A DNA stretch of 64,000 bases from Planctomycetota bacterium (GTDB taxonomy: Bacteria; Planctomycetota; Phycisphaerae; Sedimentisphaerales; Anaerobacaceae). Numbering within the stretch: position 1 is the stretch's first letter; every line of letters starts with the position of its first letter. Below, in pieces: positions 37,866 through 47,413 of the stretch. The DNA lies in the NCBI GenBank assembly GCA_014384025.1, contig JACNGQ010000198.1, positions 1 through 64,000 on the forward strand. Direction: 5' to 3'. The notes below the pieces were generated by a model that saw only the letters and a program-made list of their open reading frames with translations, was not told the DNA's origin and did no database searches. Position numbers and translations under genes: made by a program.

Positions 37866-38987
37866 TTAAGATTTTGTTGAATGCTGCATTGTTGCGATCA
37901 TATATTCTTCAACTAACGTCTCTATAAGCTCTTGAACGGAAATGATTTTATCTACTCTATAGGCATTTGCTCCCGCGAAAGAAAATCCTTCTTCAAGATT
38001 TCCTTTTTTGGCGTTGGTTAGTGCAAGAGCAATGCAATATGGCACATTTTTAAAATCACAACTTCTCAGGCACTTCCAGAGACATTTGAATTTTTCTTTA
38101 GCGCCTGACGAGACCCGATCAAGAAAATTATTCCGTATGGCTCGTCCGGGCATTCCCACGGGGCTGTCAATTATGATAATATCCTCTTTTTTGCAGTTCT
38201 GATACGCTTCTTTGAATTCCATCGAGGCATCACACTCATAAGTTGCAACAAACCTGGTCCCCATCTGGACTCCCTGGGCTCCTAACTCCATGAATCTATA
38301 AATATCAGCACCTGTATATATTCCGCCGGCGGCGATGACCGGAATGTTTTTGTTAAATTGCTCTTCATAAGACTTTACGACAGTGATCACTTCCGGCAGT
38401 AGTTTTTCCAGCGCAAAGTCAGGATTATCTATCTGTTCTCTACTGAAGCCGAGATGGCCCCCTGCTAATGGACCCTCTACAACCACGGCATCGGGCACAT
38501 GGTTGTATCGTTTCTTCCAAGCCCTAAATACTATCTTAGCCGCTCTGGCGGAAGAAACTATAGGGGCAAACTTCGTTTTGAGTTCACCCAGCCTATCGAG
38601 CGGTAGTGTCTCAGGAAGCCCTAGTGGAAGTCCTGCTCCGAGAAAGAGCACATTAACGCCTTCATCCACACCACATTGCACAAGGTCGTCAAAATTTGAA
38701 AGGGCCACCATTACATTTACGCCGATAATCCCGCCAGCCTTGGTCTTGGCCTTTGCCTTTCTTATTACGTTCTGCAAGGCCCTTGTGTTTGCTTCTCTGG
38801 GATTTGTGTGATAATCGGATTCAAACTGACCGATTCCAGGTGTGGCAATAACTCCAATACCGCCAGCGTTTGCTACGGCTGAGGTTAAATTTGATAAGGA
38901 AATGCCGACGCCCATGCCTCCCTGGACAATTGGTATTTCAACTTCCATGTCACCTATACACAGCGTAGGCATCTTGTTAAAATTCAT
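37866..38987 (-). CDS. Nitronate monooxygenase / FabK-like FMN flavoprotein
   Basis: IPIVQGGMGVGISLSNLTSAVANAGGIGVI, VVEGPLAGGHLG, PVIAAGGIYTGADIYRFMELGAQGVQMGTRF. Confidence 0.88.
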   Translation of the reverse strand: MNFNKMPTLCIGDMEVEIPIVQGGMGVGISLSNLTSAVANAGGIGVIATPGIGQFESDYHTNPREANTRALQNVIRKAKAKTKAGGIIGVNVMVALSNFDDLVQCGVDEGVNVLFLGAGLPLGLPETLPLDRLGELKTKFAPIVSSARAAKIVFRAWKKRYNHVPDAVVVEGPLAGGHLGFSREQIDNPDFALEKLLPEVITVVKSYEEQFNKNIPVIAAGGIYTGADIYRFMELGAQGVQMGTRFVATYECDASMEFKEAYQNCKKEDIIIIDSPVGMPGRAIRNNFLDRVSSGAKEKFKCLWKCLRSCDFKNVPYCIALALTNAKKGNLEEGFSFAGANAYRVDKIISVQELIETLVEEYMIATMQHSTKS

Positions 38988-39101
38988 ATATTGTAAAATA
39001 CCTCATTAACATATGTTATTATCTTAGCTTTCTGTGTATTACAAAGAGCTGAAAACCCGGAATTGCTCACAGTATAAGACAAAATGTTCAATTCGAGAAG
39101 C

Positions 39102-40112
39102 TTAAAACTCAATTATATTTGCTCCCCAAGTCAAGCCTGCACCGAAAGCTACTAAAATGATAATATCACCTCGTTTGATTTTTCCATTCCTTACACACTC
39201 ATCAAAGGCTATGGGTACGGAGGCCGCTGAAGTATTGCCATAGTCGCCGATATTCACAAAAACCTTTTCACTGGGCATATTTAACCGTTTAGAGGCAGAC
39301 TCAATAATCCTTGCATTCATCTGGTGAGATATCATCATCGAGATATCATCTATAGTCAGGTTACAGTGCTCCAGACAGTTGGTAACAGTTTCAACAATTC
39401 GCCGAATAGCCTGCTGATAGACTTGCCTGCCGTTTATTTGCATATAGGTTTTCTTTGGGTCGTCCAGTGGTTTATTTGCCGGGTGCCGAGAACCATACGC
39501 CTGGCAATTCAATGCTTCCCAGCAGTCTCCATCCGAATGCATAGTGCTGTAAATGACACCTGATCCTTTGTTGTCCCCTCGCTCAAGCACTATTGCCCCG
39601 GCACCGTCACCAAAAAGAATACAGCTTTTCCGGTCGGCCCAGTCGGTAATTTTGCTTAAAGTCTCTGCACCAATTAAAAGAGCATTTTTATGTCGGCCGC
39701 TTTCTATAAACTGCTGCACTACAGACAGGCCGAATATAAAACCGCTGCACGCGGCCTCTAAATCGAATACCCATGCATGCTTCGCTCCCAAAGATCTCTG
39801 CACGAAGGAGGCTGTCGATGGAAAAACCATCTCAGGGGTAATAGTAGCCACAATAATAAGCTCGACATCCGCCGCGTTAAGATTTGCCTGAGCTAAAGCA
39901 ATTTTGGCTGCTTCTGTAGCTAAAAACGCAGTGCTTTCATCTTCGGCTGCAATATGGCGAACTTTAATACCGGTACGAGTCGTAATCCATTCGTCTGAAG
40001 TATCTACTATCTTCGCAAGTTCTTCATTCGTCAGTGTTTTTTCCGGCGCAAAAGAACCGTAACCGGTGATAACTGCACGGTAGGGAGGCTTCTCGCTAAT
40101 CGGCTTACTCAT
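39102..40112 (-). CDS. fabH: Beta-ketoacyl-ACP synthase III
   Basis: TSDEWITTRTGIKVRHIA, DLEAACSGFIFGLSV, SHQMNARII, GDYGNTSAASVPIA. Confidence 0.96.
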   Translation of the reverse strand: MSKPISEKPPYRAVITGYGSFAPEKTLTNEELAKIVDTSDEWITTRTGIKVRHIAAEDESTAFLATEAAKIALAQANLNAADVELIIVATITPEMVFPSTASFVQRSLGAKHAWVFDLEAACSGFIFGLSVVQQFIESGRHKNALLIGAETLSKITDWADRKSCILFGDGAGAIVLERGDNKGSGVIYSTMHSDGDCWEALNCQAYGSRHPANKPLDDPKKTYMQINGRQVYQQAIRRIVETVTNCLEHCNLTIDDISMMISHQMNARIIESASKRLNMPSEKVFVNIGDYGNTSAASVPIAFDECVRNGKIKRGDIIILVAFGAGLTWGANIIEF

Positions 40113-41118
40113 CAGGAGTCCTTACGCAAGTTTCCGAAAGGCTTTCAACTATCTTGTCGTTTATTTTTTCTGTGTATAATTTTTTGGAAGCTAAAATAGC
40201 ATTTTTTATGGTTCTGCTTTTACTTGAGCCGTGGCAGATAAGCGCTGTGCCGTTTACTCCCAACAATGGCGCTCCGCCATACGTGTTATAGTCATATTTC
40301 GTATAGATTCTTTTCATCACAGGCTTAAACTTCATGACAAGTCGAAGTTTCTCCTCCATAAGCTCTTGCTTTATGGCCTTAAACAGGCCGTCAACAAGAC
40401 CTTCTGTAAGTTTTAGAATCACATTCCCAACAAAACCTTCACAGATTACAACGTCACTGGTACCCTCAAAAATATCTCTTCCTTCGATATTGCCTACGAA
40501 ATTCATATTTGGATCGGCTTTCATCATCTCCCGGGCCTTTTTAACGATTTCATTGCCCTTTGCATCTTCCGAACCTATACTCATAATACCAATTCGCGGA
40601 TTTTCAATCCCAAGCATACGTTTTGTGTACACGCTTGACATCAAGGCATATTGATAAAGATTCATCGGTTTACAGGCAATGTTAGCGCCAACATCACATA
40701 TTACTACCGGGCCTTCCGGTGTGGGAAATACAACCGCTATCCCGGGACGATTTACACCCGGCAGGTTCCTCATCCTCATTTGAAAGGCCGCAACACAGGC
40801 CCCGGTATTGCCGGCCGATATGACTGCGTCTGCCTGCCCGAGTTTTCCTAATTTGGCCAGGACGGCGATTGAGCTTTTGGGCTTCTTTCGCAGAGTCTCT
40901 ATCGGCACATCGGCCATACCGATAATGTCCGGAGCATGGACAACAGTAACCACACCTTTGGGGCATTTACGAGACTTTAACTGCGCTTCGATTATGTCCT
41001 CGGGCCCGACAAGAATCAGCTCATCGTCCTTATCAAGCTCCTCACCCGACTCAAGCACACCAGCGATAATCTCATCCGGAGCGTTGTCGCCTCCCACTGC
41101 ATCAATCGCTATCCGCAT
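40105..41118 (-). CDS. plsX: Phosphate acyltransferase
   Basis: MRIAIDAVGGDNAPDEIIAGVLE, VISAGNTGACVA, GFVGNVILKLTEG. Confidence 0.96.
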   Translation of the reverse strand: MRIAIDAVGGDNAPDEIIAGVLESGEELDKDDELILVGPEDIIEAQLKSRKCPKGVVTVVHAPDIIGMADVPIETLRKKPKSSIAVLAKLGKLGQADAVISAGNTGACVAAFQMRMRNLPGVNRPGIAVVFPTPEGPVVICDVGANIACKPMNLYQYALMSSVYTKRMLGIENPRIGIMSIGSEDAKGNEIVKKAREMMKADPNMNFVGNIEGRDIFEGTSDVVICEGFVGNVILKLTEGLVDGLFKAIKQELMEEKLRLVMKFKPVMKRIYTKYDYNTYGGAPLLGVNGTALICHGSSKSRTIKNAILASKKLYTEKINDKIVESLSETCVRTPDE

Positions 41119-41120
41119 CC

Positions 41121-41306
41121 TTAGCTTTCTTCTTTCCCGAGCTTCAAAGTTATTTTCGGATTAACATAACCGCAATTCTCACACGCCGCATGAGGCAGCT
41201 TGGCTTGATCACATTTCTTGCAGACAGAATAGTTCACGGCCTTCAAACGATGATGGCTGCGACGGGTACGTGTTCTGCACTTACTCATTTTCTTCACTGG
41301 TAACAT
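41121..41306 (-). CDS. rpmF: 50S ribosomal protein bL32, Zn-binding (four-Cys) form
   Basis: RTRRSHHRLK...CKKCDQAKLPHAACENCGYV immediately upstream of plsX. Confidence 0.92.
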   Translation of the reverse strand: MLPVKKMSKCRTRTRRSHHRLKAVNYSVCKKCDQAKLPHAACENCGYVNPKITLKLGKEES

Positions 41307-41625
41307 ACTTAATTACTCCAAAAATCTTCAAAAATTTCAACACAAATAATAAAGAAACAGCTTAAATAGTTAAACATCGCAGATTTGTCAAGTGAAAATT
41401 AACTATTGCCAATATTTAGCCCCCGGATATTTCATGTGATTTATCGATTTTTCACTTGAAAAAAGGTGAAAATATGTTACGTTAGAGCGTTCGTATCTTA
41501 TGAGCTTTTTGGAGGAGAAACCCGAAATAGCACTCAATAATCTTTATTTTCGTAAAGAGTTATTATGCGATATATTCTTGCATATTTTCCGACATGACTA
41601 ACAACACTTTTGAAAGGGAAACAAG

Positions 41626-43032
41626 ATGAAAAAGACAATTTCACTCGTATTGATGTTGGCATTGGGTTTGACTGCGGAAGTTACGAACGCAGATTATATT
41701 TTCGGCGAACCCATGAATCTTGGACCGACTGTAAACACTTCCTCTGACGAGGGTGGGTGGAGTGGTATGGGCATTTTGGCCGACGGCCTGTCGATCTTCT
41801 TTGACTCCAGCCGGCCTGGTGGGCGTGGTTCTGCCGACCTATGGATTACGACGCGGGAATCAACAGATGATGACTGGAGAAAGCCGGTGAATCTTGGTCC
41901 AGTGATAAACAGTTCGAATCGAGAAGAAGGCCCAAGCATTTCATCAGACGGACTGTCGCTCTACTTCAGCTCCAATCGCCCGGGTGGATCGGGAGGTCGA
42001 GACATATGGGTTGCAACGCGGGCAACAACAAACAACGATTGGAAAACCCCGGTGAATCTCGGTCCAATAGTCAACGCTTCAGATGGAGATTGGATGGCAA
42101 GCATTTCAGCCGATAGCCTGTCGCTATACTTTAGCTCCGACCGGCCAGGTGGTTTAGGTAATCGTGACCTATGGATAACAACAAGGGCAACGACAAACGA
42201 CGATTGGAGTGAACCAGTCAATCTTGGGCCGACCGTAAACAGTTCGTCTAACGAGCGTAGGCTGTGTATTTCATCGGATGGCTTGACGTTATTCTTCCAG
42301 TCAGACCGACCCGGCGGATATGGGAATGTGGATATATGGACCACTACCCGGGCAACGATAAATGAAGACTGGAGTGCGCCAGTCAATCTCGGTCCGGCTG
42401 TCAACAGCTCGACTTCAGACATTAGCCCGAGCATCACAGCCGACGGCCGCACACTTTACTTTAGCGCCTTCATCAAACCTGGCGGATTTGGTGATTGGGA
42501 TATGTGGCAGGTGTCAATCGAACCAGTTGTTGACCTCAATGGGGATGGCATGGTTAATGGAGTAGACTTGAGTATCATAGCTGACCACTGGGGAACGGAT
42601 GATTCATTATGTGACATTGGTCCGATGCCCTGGGGTGACGGCATTGTAGATGTTCAGGATTTAATTGTAATTGCTGAGTATTTATCGCCGGCTGGATCGG
42701 AAGAAATTCATGTCAATGAGGAAAATGACGGTGGGCAGATAGAGCTTGAACAGGGCCAGATTCTTGTCGTTACGCTTGAATCAAATCCTACTACCGGGTA
42801 TCGCTGGGAACAGGTTGAAAACCAGGAGCCTTATTTGGAGCAAATGGGCGAGGTGGAGTTCAAGTCATCTGAGACAGGTGATCCTCCGCTTGCAGGCGCC
42901 GGCGGCTGGGAAATCTTTCGCTTCAAGGCAATAAGTACCGGTAAGATGACTCTACAGCTTGTCTATCGCAGACCATGGGAAGAAGGTGTAGAGCCTGTAA
43001 ACATCTTTTCCCTTAATGTGCTGATACACTAA
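41626..43032 (+). CDS. Secreted PD40 propeller - dockerin-like - chagasin (I42 inhibitor)-like fusion
   Basis: Five RPGGxGxxDIW PD40 repeats; DLNGDGMVNGVDLSIIADHWG...GDGIVDVQDLIVIAEYL; C-terminus NPTTGYRWE, GAGGWE, RRPWE chagasin loops. Confidence 0.85.
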   Translation: MKKTISLVLMLALGLTAEVTNADYIFGEPMNLGPTVNTSSDEGGWSGMGILADGLSIFFDSSRPGGRGSADLWITTRESTDDDWRKPVNLGPVINSSNREEGPSISSDGLSLYFSSNRPGGSGGRDIWVATRATTNNDWKTPVNLGPIVNASDGDWMASISADSLSLYFSSDRPGGLGNRDLWITTRATTNDDWSEPVNLGPTVNSSSNERRLCISSDGLTLFFQSDRPGGYGNVDIWTTTRATINEDWSAPVNLGPAVNSSTSDISPSITADGRTLYFSAFIKPGGFGDWDMWQVSIEPVVDLNGDGMVNGVDLSIIADHWGTDDSLCDIGPMPWGDGIVDVQDLIVIAEYLSPAGSEEIHVNEENDGGQIELEQGQILVVTLESNPTTGYRWEQVENQEPYLEQMGEVEFKSSETGDPPLAGAGGWEIFRFKAISTGKMTLQLVYRRPWEEGVEPVNIFSLNVLIH

Positions 43033-43091
43033 TAGGAATTATTAAGAAGTTAAAACTCATTGATTGGAAACGGCATTAGTTTTGTATAACT

Positions 43092-44720
43092 CTACTGCAA
43101 TTTTCTTTTGATGGCATTGAGCTGGTCTTTGGAAATCTCAACTCCCAGCTCCTCGGCTATTTTAATATGTTTCCAGGCCAAATCGTACTTCTTCAAATTA
43201 TAAAACCCGAATGCAAGTCCGTAATGTGCATCACCAATCTCAGGGTCAATCTCGACCGCCGTTAAATACGCAGCTACTCCCTGCTCGTGATTTTCACTAT
43301 TGGAATAAGCCGCACCGAGATTATAATGAATCATGGCCTCGCCGGGCTGTATCAGAACTGCTTTTGTATATTGCTCAATAGCCAGACTGTATTTCTTCTG
43401 TCCGAAATAAGCATTTCCAAGATTTACAAGAGCTGCCAACATATCAGGCTGAACAGCCAGGGCCCTCTTGTATCCCCAGATTTCCTCATCAACGGATTTC
43501 AGCTTGTTATAACAAACTCCCATACCGTAATATGCCTCGGCCATCTTCGGATTAATCTTTATGGCTTTGCTGTATTCGGATATCGCCTGATTATAATTGC
43601 CCGTCTGCTGGAAAACATTCCCTAACTGGCTGTAACATTCAGCATCTTTCGGCTTCAAAGCAATCGCCTGTCTCAATTGCATTATCGCCTGCTGGAACCT
43701 TTCCTGTTTGCAGTAAACTATTGCAAGATTTTTATATGCATCCGTGAAATCGGGGTCCAGCCTGAGCGACTGGTTATACTCGTTAACAGCATAGTTAAAC
43801 CAATCTCGTTGAACGTATGCGTTTCCCATGTTATTGTGTGTCTTGGCGTCGTTAGGATTGATTCTCAGTGCCTCCCGGTATTGGTCGATTGCATCGTTCA
43901 CCTGCCCCTTTGCAAGATAGATATTACCTAAGTTCGCCCGGGATTCTGACAAAGTTGGATTTGTCTCGACTGCTCTTTCGAGCGCCAGCAGGGCCGAATC
44001 CATATTGCCGATTGCGCTGTAGCTGTTCCCAAGATTATTAAAGAAACAACCCAGCGTCTGAATCTTATTCAGATTTTTCATATAGATGCCGTTGCTGCCT
44101 CGCGGCACCTTGAACTTATTTATATAATGTTCATCGGGAGCACTGCCGCCTTTGCTTGTCGTTTCAATATTAAATCGCATTTGATTGTCGTCGTACCTGA
44201 CGAAAAAGTGTCCCGGCACAACCACACCGTAAAGAGGAAGTCCAAGCCGCTCGCCTAACGATAAATAAAGAATGGACAAACTCAGGCAATACCCGGCTTT
44301 TTTATCCAGAACAGTATGTAAAAACAAATCATGGGGGTCACTTGCCTCTGAAATCGATTTGAATCCCAGCTCACTGAACAAATACTCATTTATCACAGGA
44401 ATTGCTCGATAGTCCGCCTTCAGCCTTCGGCGTCTGAGTCTGTCACGAATCTCCAGAGCAATATCATCAAGCGTTTCAAGGTATCTTCTGCCATATACCA
44501 TATCGCTCCAGTTCTCAGAAACAATTAAAGCGGCGGTCGCTAAATCTACCTCATTTTCTCTTAGCCGAAGGACTTGTTCGATCGACCTTGCATATAAACC
44601 CGGCTTTCTATCATTAGCCAGAGGTTCGCCACGGCGTGCAAAGACCATCGGCGAAAAAATTAAAATACAAATTATTACTGAATAAACCTTCTTCATCTGT
44701 TGTTTCCCTGGCTGTAGCAA
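43092..44720 (-). CDS. Transglutaminase-like plus TPR-repeat protein
   Basis: AGYCLSLSILYLSLGERLGLPLYGVVVPGHFFVRY followed by >=8 TPR units (AxxNLGNxYxxxGxxxxAIxxYxxALxxNP). Confidence 0.9.
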   Translation of the reverse strand: MLQPGKQQMKKVYSVIICILIFSPMVFARRGEPLANDRKPGLYARSIEQVLRLRENEVDLATAALIVSENWSDMVYGRRYLETLDDIALEIRDRLRRRRLKADYRAIPVINEYLFSELGFKSISEASDPHDLFLHTVLDKKAGYCLSLSILYLSLGERLGLPLYGVVVPGHFFVRYDDNQMRFNIETTSKGGSAPDEHYINKFKVPRGSNGIYMKNLNKIQTLGCFFNNLGNSYSAIGNMDSALLALERAVETNPTLSESRANLGNIYLAKGQVNDAIDQYREALRINPNDAKTHNNMGNAYVQRDWFNYAVNEYNQSLRLDPDFTDAYKNLAIVYCKQERFQQAIMQLRQAIALKPKDAECYSQLGNVFQQTGNYNQAISEYSKAIKINPKMAEAYYGMGVCYNKLKSVDEEIWGYKRALAVQPDMLAALVNLGNAYFGQKKYSLAIEQYTKAVLIQPGEAMIHYNLGAAYSNSENHEQGVAAYLTAVEIDPEIGDAHYGLAFGFYNLKKYDLAWKHIKIAEELGVEISKDQLNAIKRKLQ

Positions 44721-44932
44721 TGTTTAATGTTGTGCAAACCCACCTTACTTCCGAACGTATCCCTAATGTTAAGTATTTACCTCAAAACATCTTATCGTCA
44801 TATAAAACCGTGTTGTTTCATGTTTTCCATAATTATTATACTGAAAAACTGGTTACTTTGTGCAAATATCTGTTGTATAATCCGTTTTTCAGTAATTTTA
44901 CCCAACACATATTTTCATAAAGGAGAAATATT

Positions 44933-45760
44933 ATGGATAACAAACATCCTATCATCAAAAATAACTTATTTCATCGTATATATGTTATAAGACCCATCTC
45001 GTTGCCAAGCCTGTTATGTACGATATTTCTGCTTCTTGCCGTTACTTTAGGGGCATCTTGCCGCAAAACCCCATCAAGCTCAGCCCCACCCAACGAACCA
45101 GATGCCTCTCAGCAGCAGACTCAGACTGATACCGTTACCTCGACAGAAGCCGAAGTCTCTCAGGAAATGCCAAAGACCGAACCGAATGCCTCGGGAGAGA
45201 TAATAACAGCGGAAATGAGTCTTTTCGATGGAAAGTCACTCGGGCAGTGGGAAATTACCGATTTCGGCGGTCAGGGCAAAGTTTATGTCAAAGACGGCGC
45301 AATTTATATGGAAATGGGCAACGATATGACCGGCATTAACTGGAAAGGCCCGCTGATTCGAATGAACTACGAAATAACGCTCGAAGCTATGCGCATCAGC
45401 GGAAGCGACTTTTTTTGTGGGCTTACATTTCCCGTAGCCGAAAATCCCTGCTCATTAATCCTTGGCGGCTGGGGAGGGGGTCTCTGCGGCCTGTCTAATA
45501 TCGATTACTATGACGCCGCCAATAACGAGACCACAACTTTTACTTCCTTTGAGGACAACAAATGGTATCGCGTCCGCTTGCGCGTCACCCCCGGCAGAAT
45601 TGAAGCCTGGCTCGACGATGAAGAGATTGTAAACATCGAAACAACCGGCCGAAAAATCGATATCCGGGCCGAAGTGGACCTCTCTCAACCACTCGGTATT
45701 GCAACCTGGCAAACAGGCGGAGCTGCTCGAAACATCCGCATACGACCACTCGAAGACTGA
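44933..45760 (+). CDS. Lipoprotein with DUF1080/LamG-like fold
   Basis: GASCRKTPSS lipobox; LFDGKSLGQWEITDFGGQGKVYVKDGAIYMEMG. Confidence 0.75.
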   Translation: MDNKHPIIKNNLFHRIYVIRPISLPSLLCTIFLLLAVTLGASCRKTPSSSAPPNEPDASQQQTQTDTVTSTEAEVSQEMPKTEPNASGEIITAEMSLFDGKSLGQWEITDFGGQGKVYVKDGAIYMEMGNDMTGINWKGPLIRMNYEITLEAMRISGSDFFCGLTFPVAENPCSLILGGWGGGLCGLSNIDYYDAANNETTTFTSFEDNKWYRVRLRVTPGRIEAWLDDEEIVNIETTGRKIDIRAEVDLSQPLGIATWQTGGAARNIRIRPLED

Positions 45761-45938
45761 CCAGGCTAATCCCTTCCGGCTTACAAATGCACTTGCTTTT
45801 CGGGTTTCCATTCTGCAATGTGTCAAAATAAATAACAAAAAAAGTACAAAATCGTAACAAAAGGGTAATACTTGGTTGTCATAATTGTTCCTGTTAAATT
45901 AACCGTTTTTTATTAAATTATTTGAAAGGAGCACAATT

Positions 45939-47375
45939 ATGAACAGGTTGAAGAACATCACAATCATCTTTTTATTGGCAGTCCTGATATCTTCGGATTT
46001 GGCATTTTCAGTACAACCAAATACTTCTATCGTGGGTAGCTGGATGAGTAAACCAGGCCAATTCAATATTGTATTTAGAGTCTCAAAAAATGAAGATGGA
46101 TCATTCGATGCCTACACGGATTTTCCTGGCGAGGAAGCATGGGATATACCGGTAGATTTGATTTTACCCGGCAGTATGGATGTTAGATTTGATATATACA
46201 ATATAAGGTGCGCTTACGAAGGGAAAATCTCTCTGAACGGGCGGTCCATCGATGGTAAATTTAAAGGGCCTGATGGCGGTGGTATGCCGCTCGTACTCGA
46301 AAAAGTTGACAATCCTCCTGTTCGAACTTCAAAACGTCCGCAAGAGCCTAAAAAACCGTATCCTTATAAAGAAGAACTCGTTTCTTTCGAAAATAGACTC
46401 GATAAAGTTACACTTGCAGGTACGTTAACACTGCCTGAATCGCCTGGCCCATATCCGGCGGTGTTGCTCCTGTCAGGTTCCGGTGGCAGTGACCGTGACC
46501 AGCTAATTTGGGGGCATCGTTCATTTCTTGTATTGGCGGATTACCTGACCCGGCAGGGAATTGCCGTTCTTCGATATGATGACCGTGGTGTAGGGCGATC
46601 AACGGGCAATTACGACGCCTCAACTTTTGAGGACTTTAAAAGAGATGCTCTCGCCGGTGTTGAATATCTCAAAACATTACCTCAAATCAATACTGAAAAG
46701 ATTGGCCTTGCCGGTCATAGTGAAGGAGCTGCAATAGCTCCCCTGGTGGCGGCTGAATCAACTGATGTGGCTTTTATGGTTCTTATGGCTGCGCCGGGAT
46801 TGAGCGATGATTTCGAAGGATTACTAAAGCAGTTTACAGATGGCTATCGGTCCAAAGGGGCAAGCCGGAAAGCCATTACTTTTAAGGCATCTGTCTTAAG
46901 AAATATTTTCTACACTATCAGACAGGAAGACGATTTAGAGGTTGCACGTTCGAAAATTAAAAATCTCCTTCAGAAGGCAAAACCGGAATTAGCAAAATTC
47001 AGTGCCAATGAAAGGCAGAAGATAGAGCTTGAATCCATGGACACATACAAATTCGATTGGATGCTCTCGCCCGGCTTTAGTTCAATTTTGCGTTATAATC
47101 CGGAAAAAACTTTAATGAAGGTTAAATGCCCTGTGCTGGCCCTGCATGGTGATAGAGACATGCAGATACCAAAGGAGAACCTCAAAGGCATTGAGGCTAC
47201 CCTTAAAACCGGAGGGAATCATCAATATCTTGTTAAAGAGTTTTCTGGGCTGAATCATCTGTTCCAAACTGCAAAGACCGGTTCGCCGTCTGAGTATGCC
47301 AAAATTGAAGAAACTATATCGCCCATTGTATTAAATATGATGTCCGATTGGATACTAAAACAGGCCTCCAATTAA
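45939..47375 (+). CDS. Secreted alpha/beta hydrolase (serine aminopeptidase-like) with N-terminal lipocalin-like domain
   Basis: LLLSGSGGSDRDQ, LRYDDRGVGRSTG, IGLAGHSEGAAIAPLVA, LALHGDRDMQIP, LNHLFQ. Confidence 0.88.
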   Translation: MNRLKNITIIFLLAVLISSDLAFSVQPNTSIVGSWMSKPGQFNIVFRVSKNEDGSFDAYTDFPGEEAWDIPVDLILPGSMDVRFDIYNIRCAYEGKISLNGRSIDGKFKGPDGGGMPLVLEKVDNPPVRTSKRPQEPKKPYPYKEELVSFENRLDKVTLAGTLTLPESPGPYPAVLLLSGSGGSDRDQLIWGHRSFLVLADYLTRQGIAVLRYDDRGVGRSTGNYDASTFEDFKRDALAGVEYLKTLPQINTEKIGLAGHSEGAAIAPLVAAESTDVAFMVLMAAPGLSDDFEGLLKQFTDGYRSKGASRKAITFKASVLRNIFYTIRQEDDLEVARSKIKNLLQKAKPELAKFSANERQKIELESMDTYKFDWMLSPGFSSILRYNPEKTLMKVKCPVLALHGDRDMQIPKENLKGIEATLKTGGNHQYLVKEFSGLNHLFQTAKTGSPSEYAKIEETISPIVLNMMSDWILKQASN

Positions 47376-47413
47376 TATAAATTAATGACTATAAAGAAAT
47401 GATACTTGCTGAA

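Noticed and set aside
41707-42470. Regularly spaced ~150-bp repeats considered as a possible repeat array
   Set aside because: They are in-frame PD40 propeller repeats of a CDS, diverged at synonymous sites.
43100-43980. Periodic ~102-bp pattern
   Set aside because: Explained by TPR units in the CDS.
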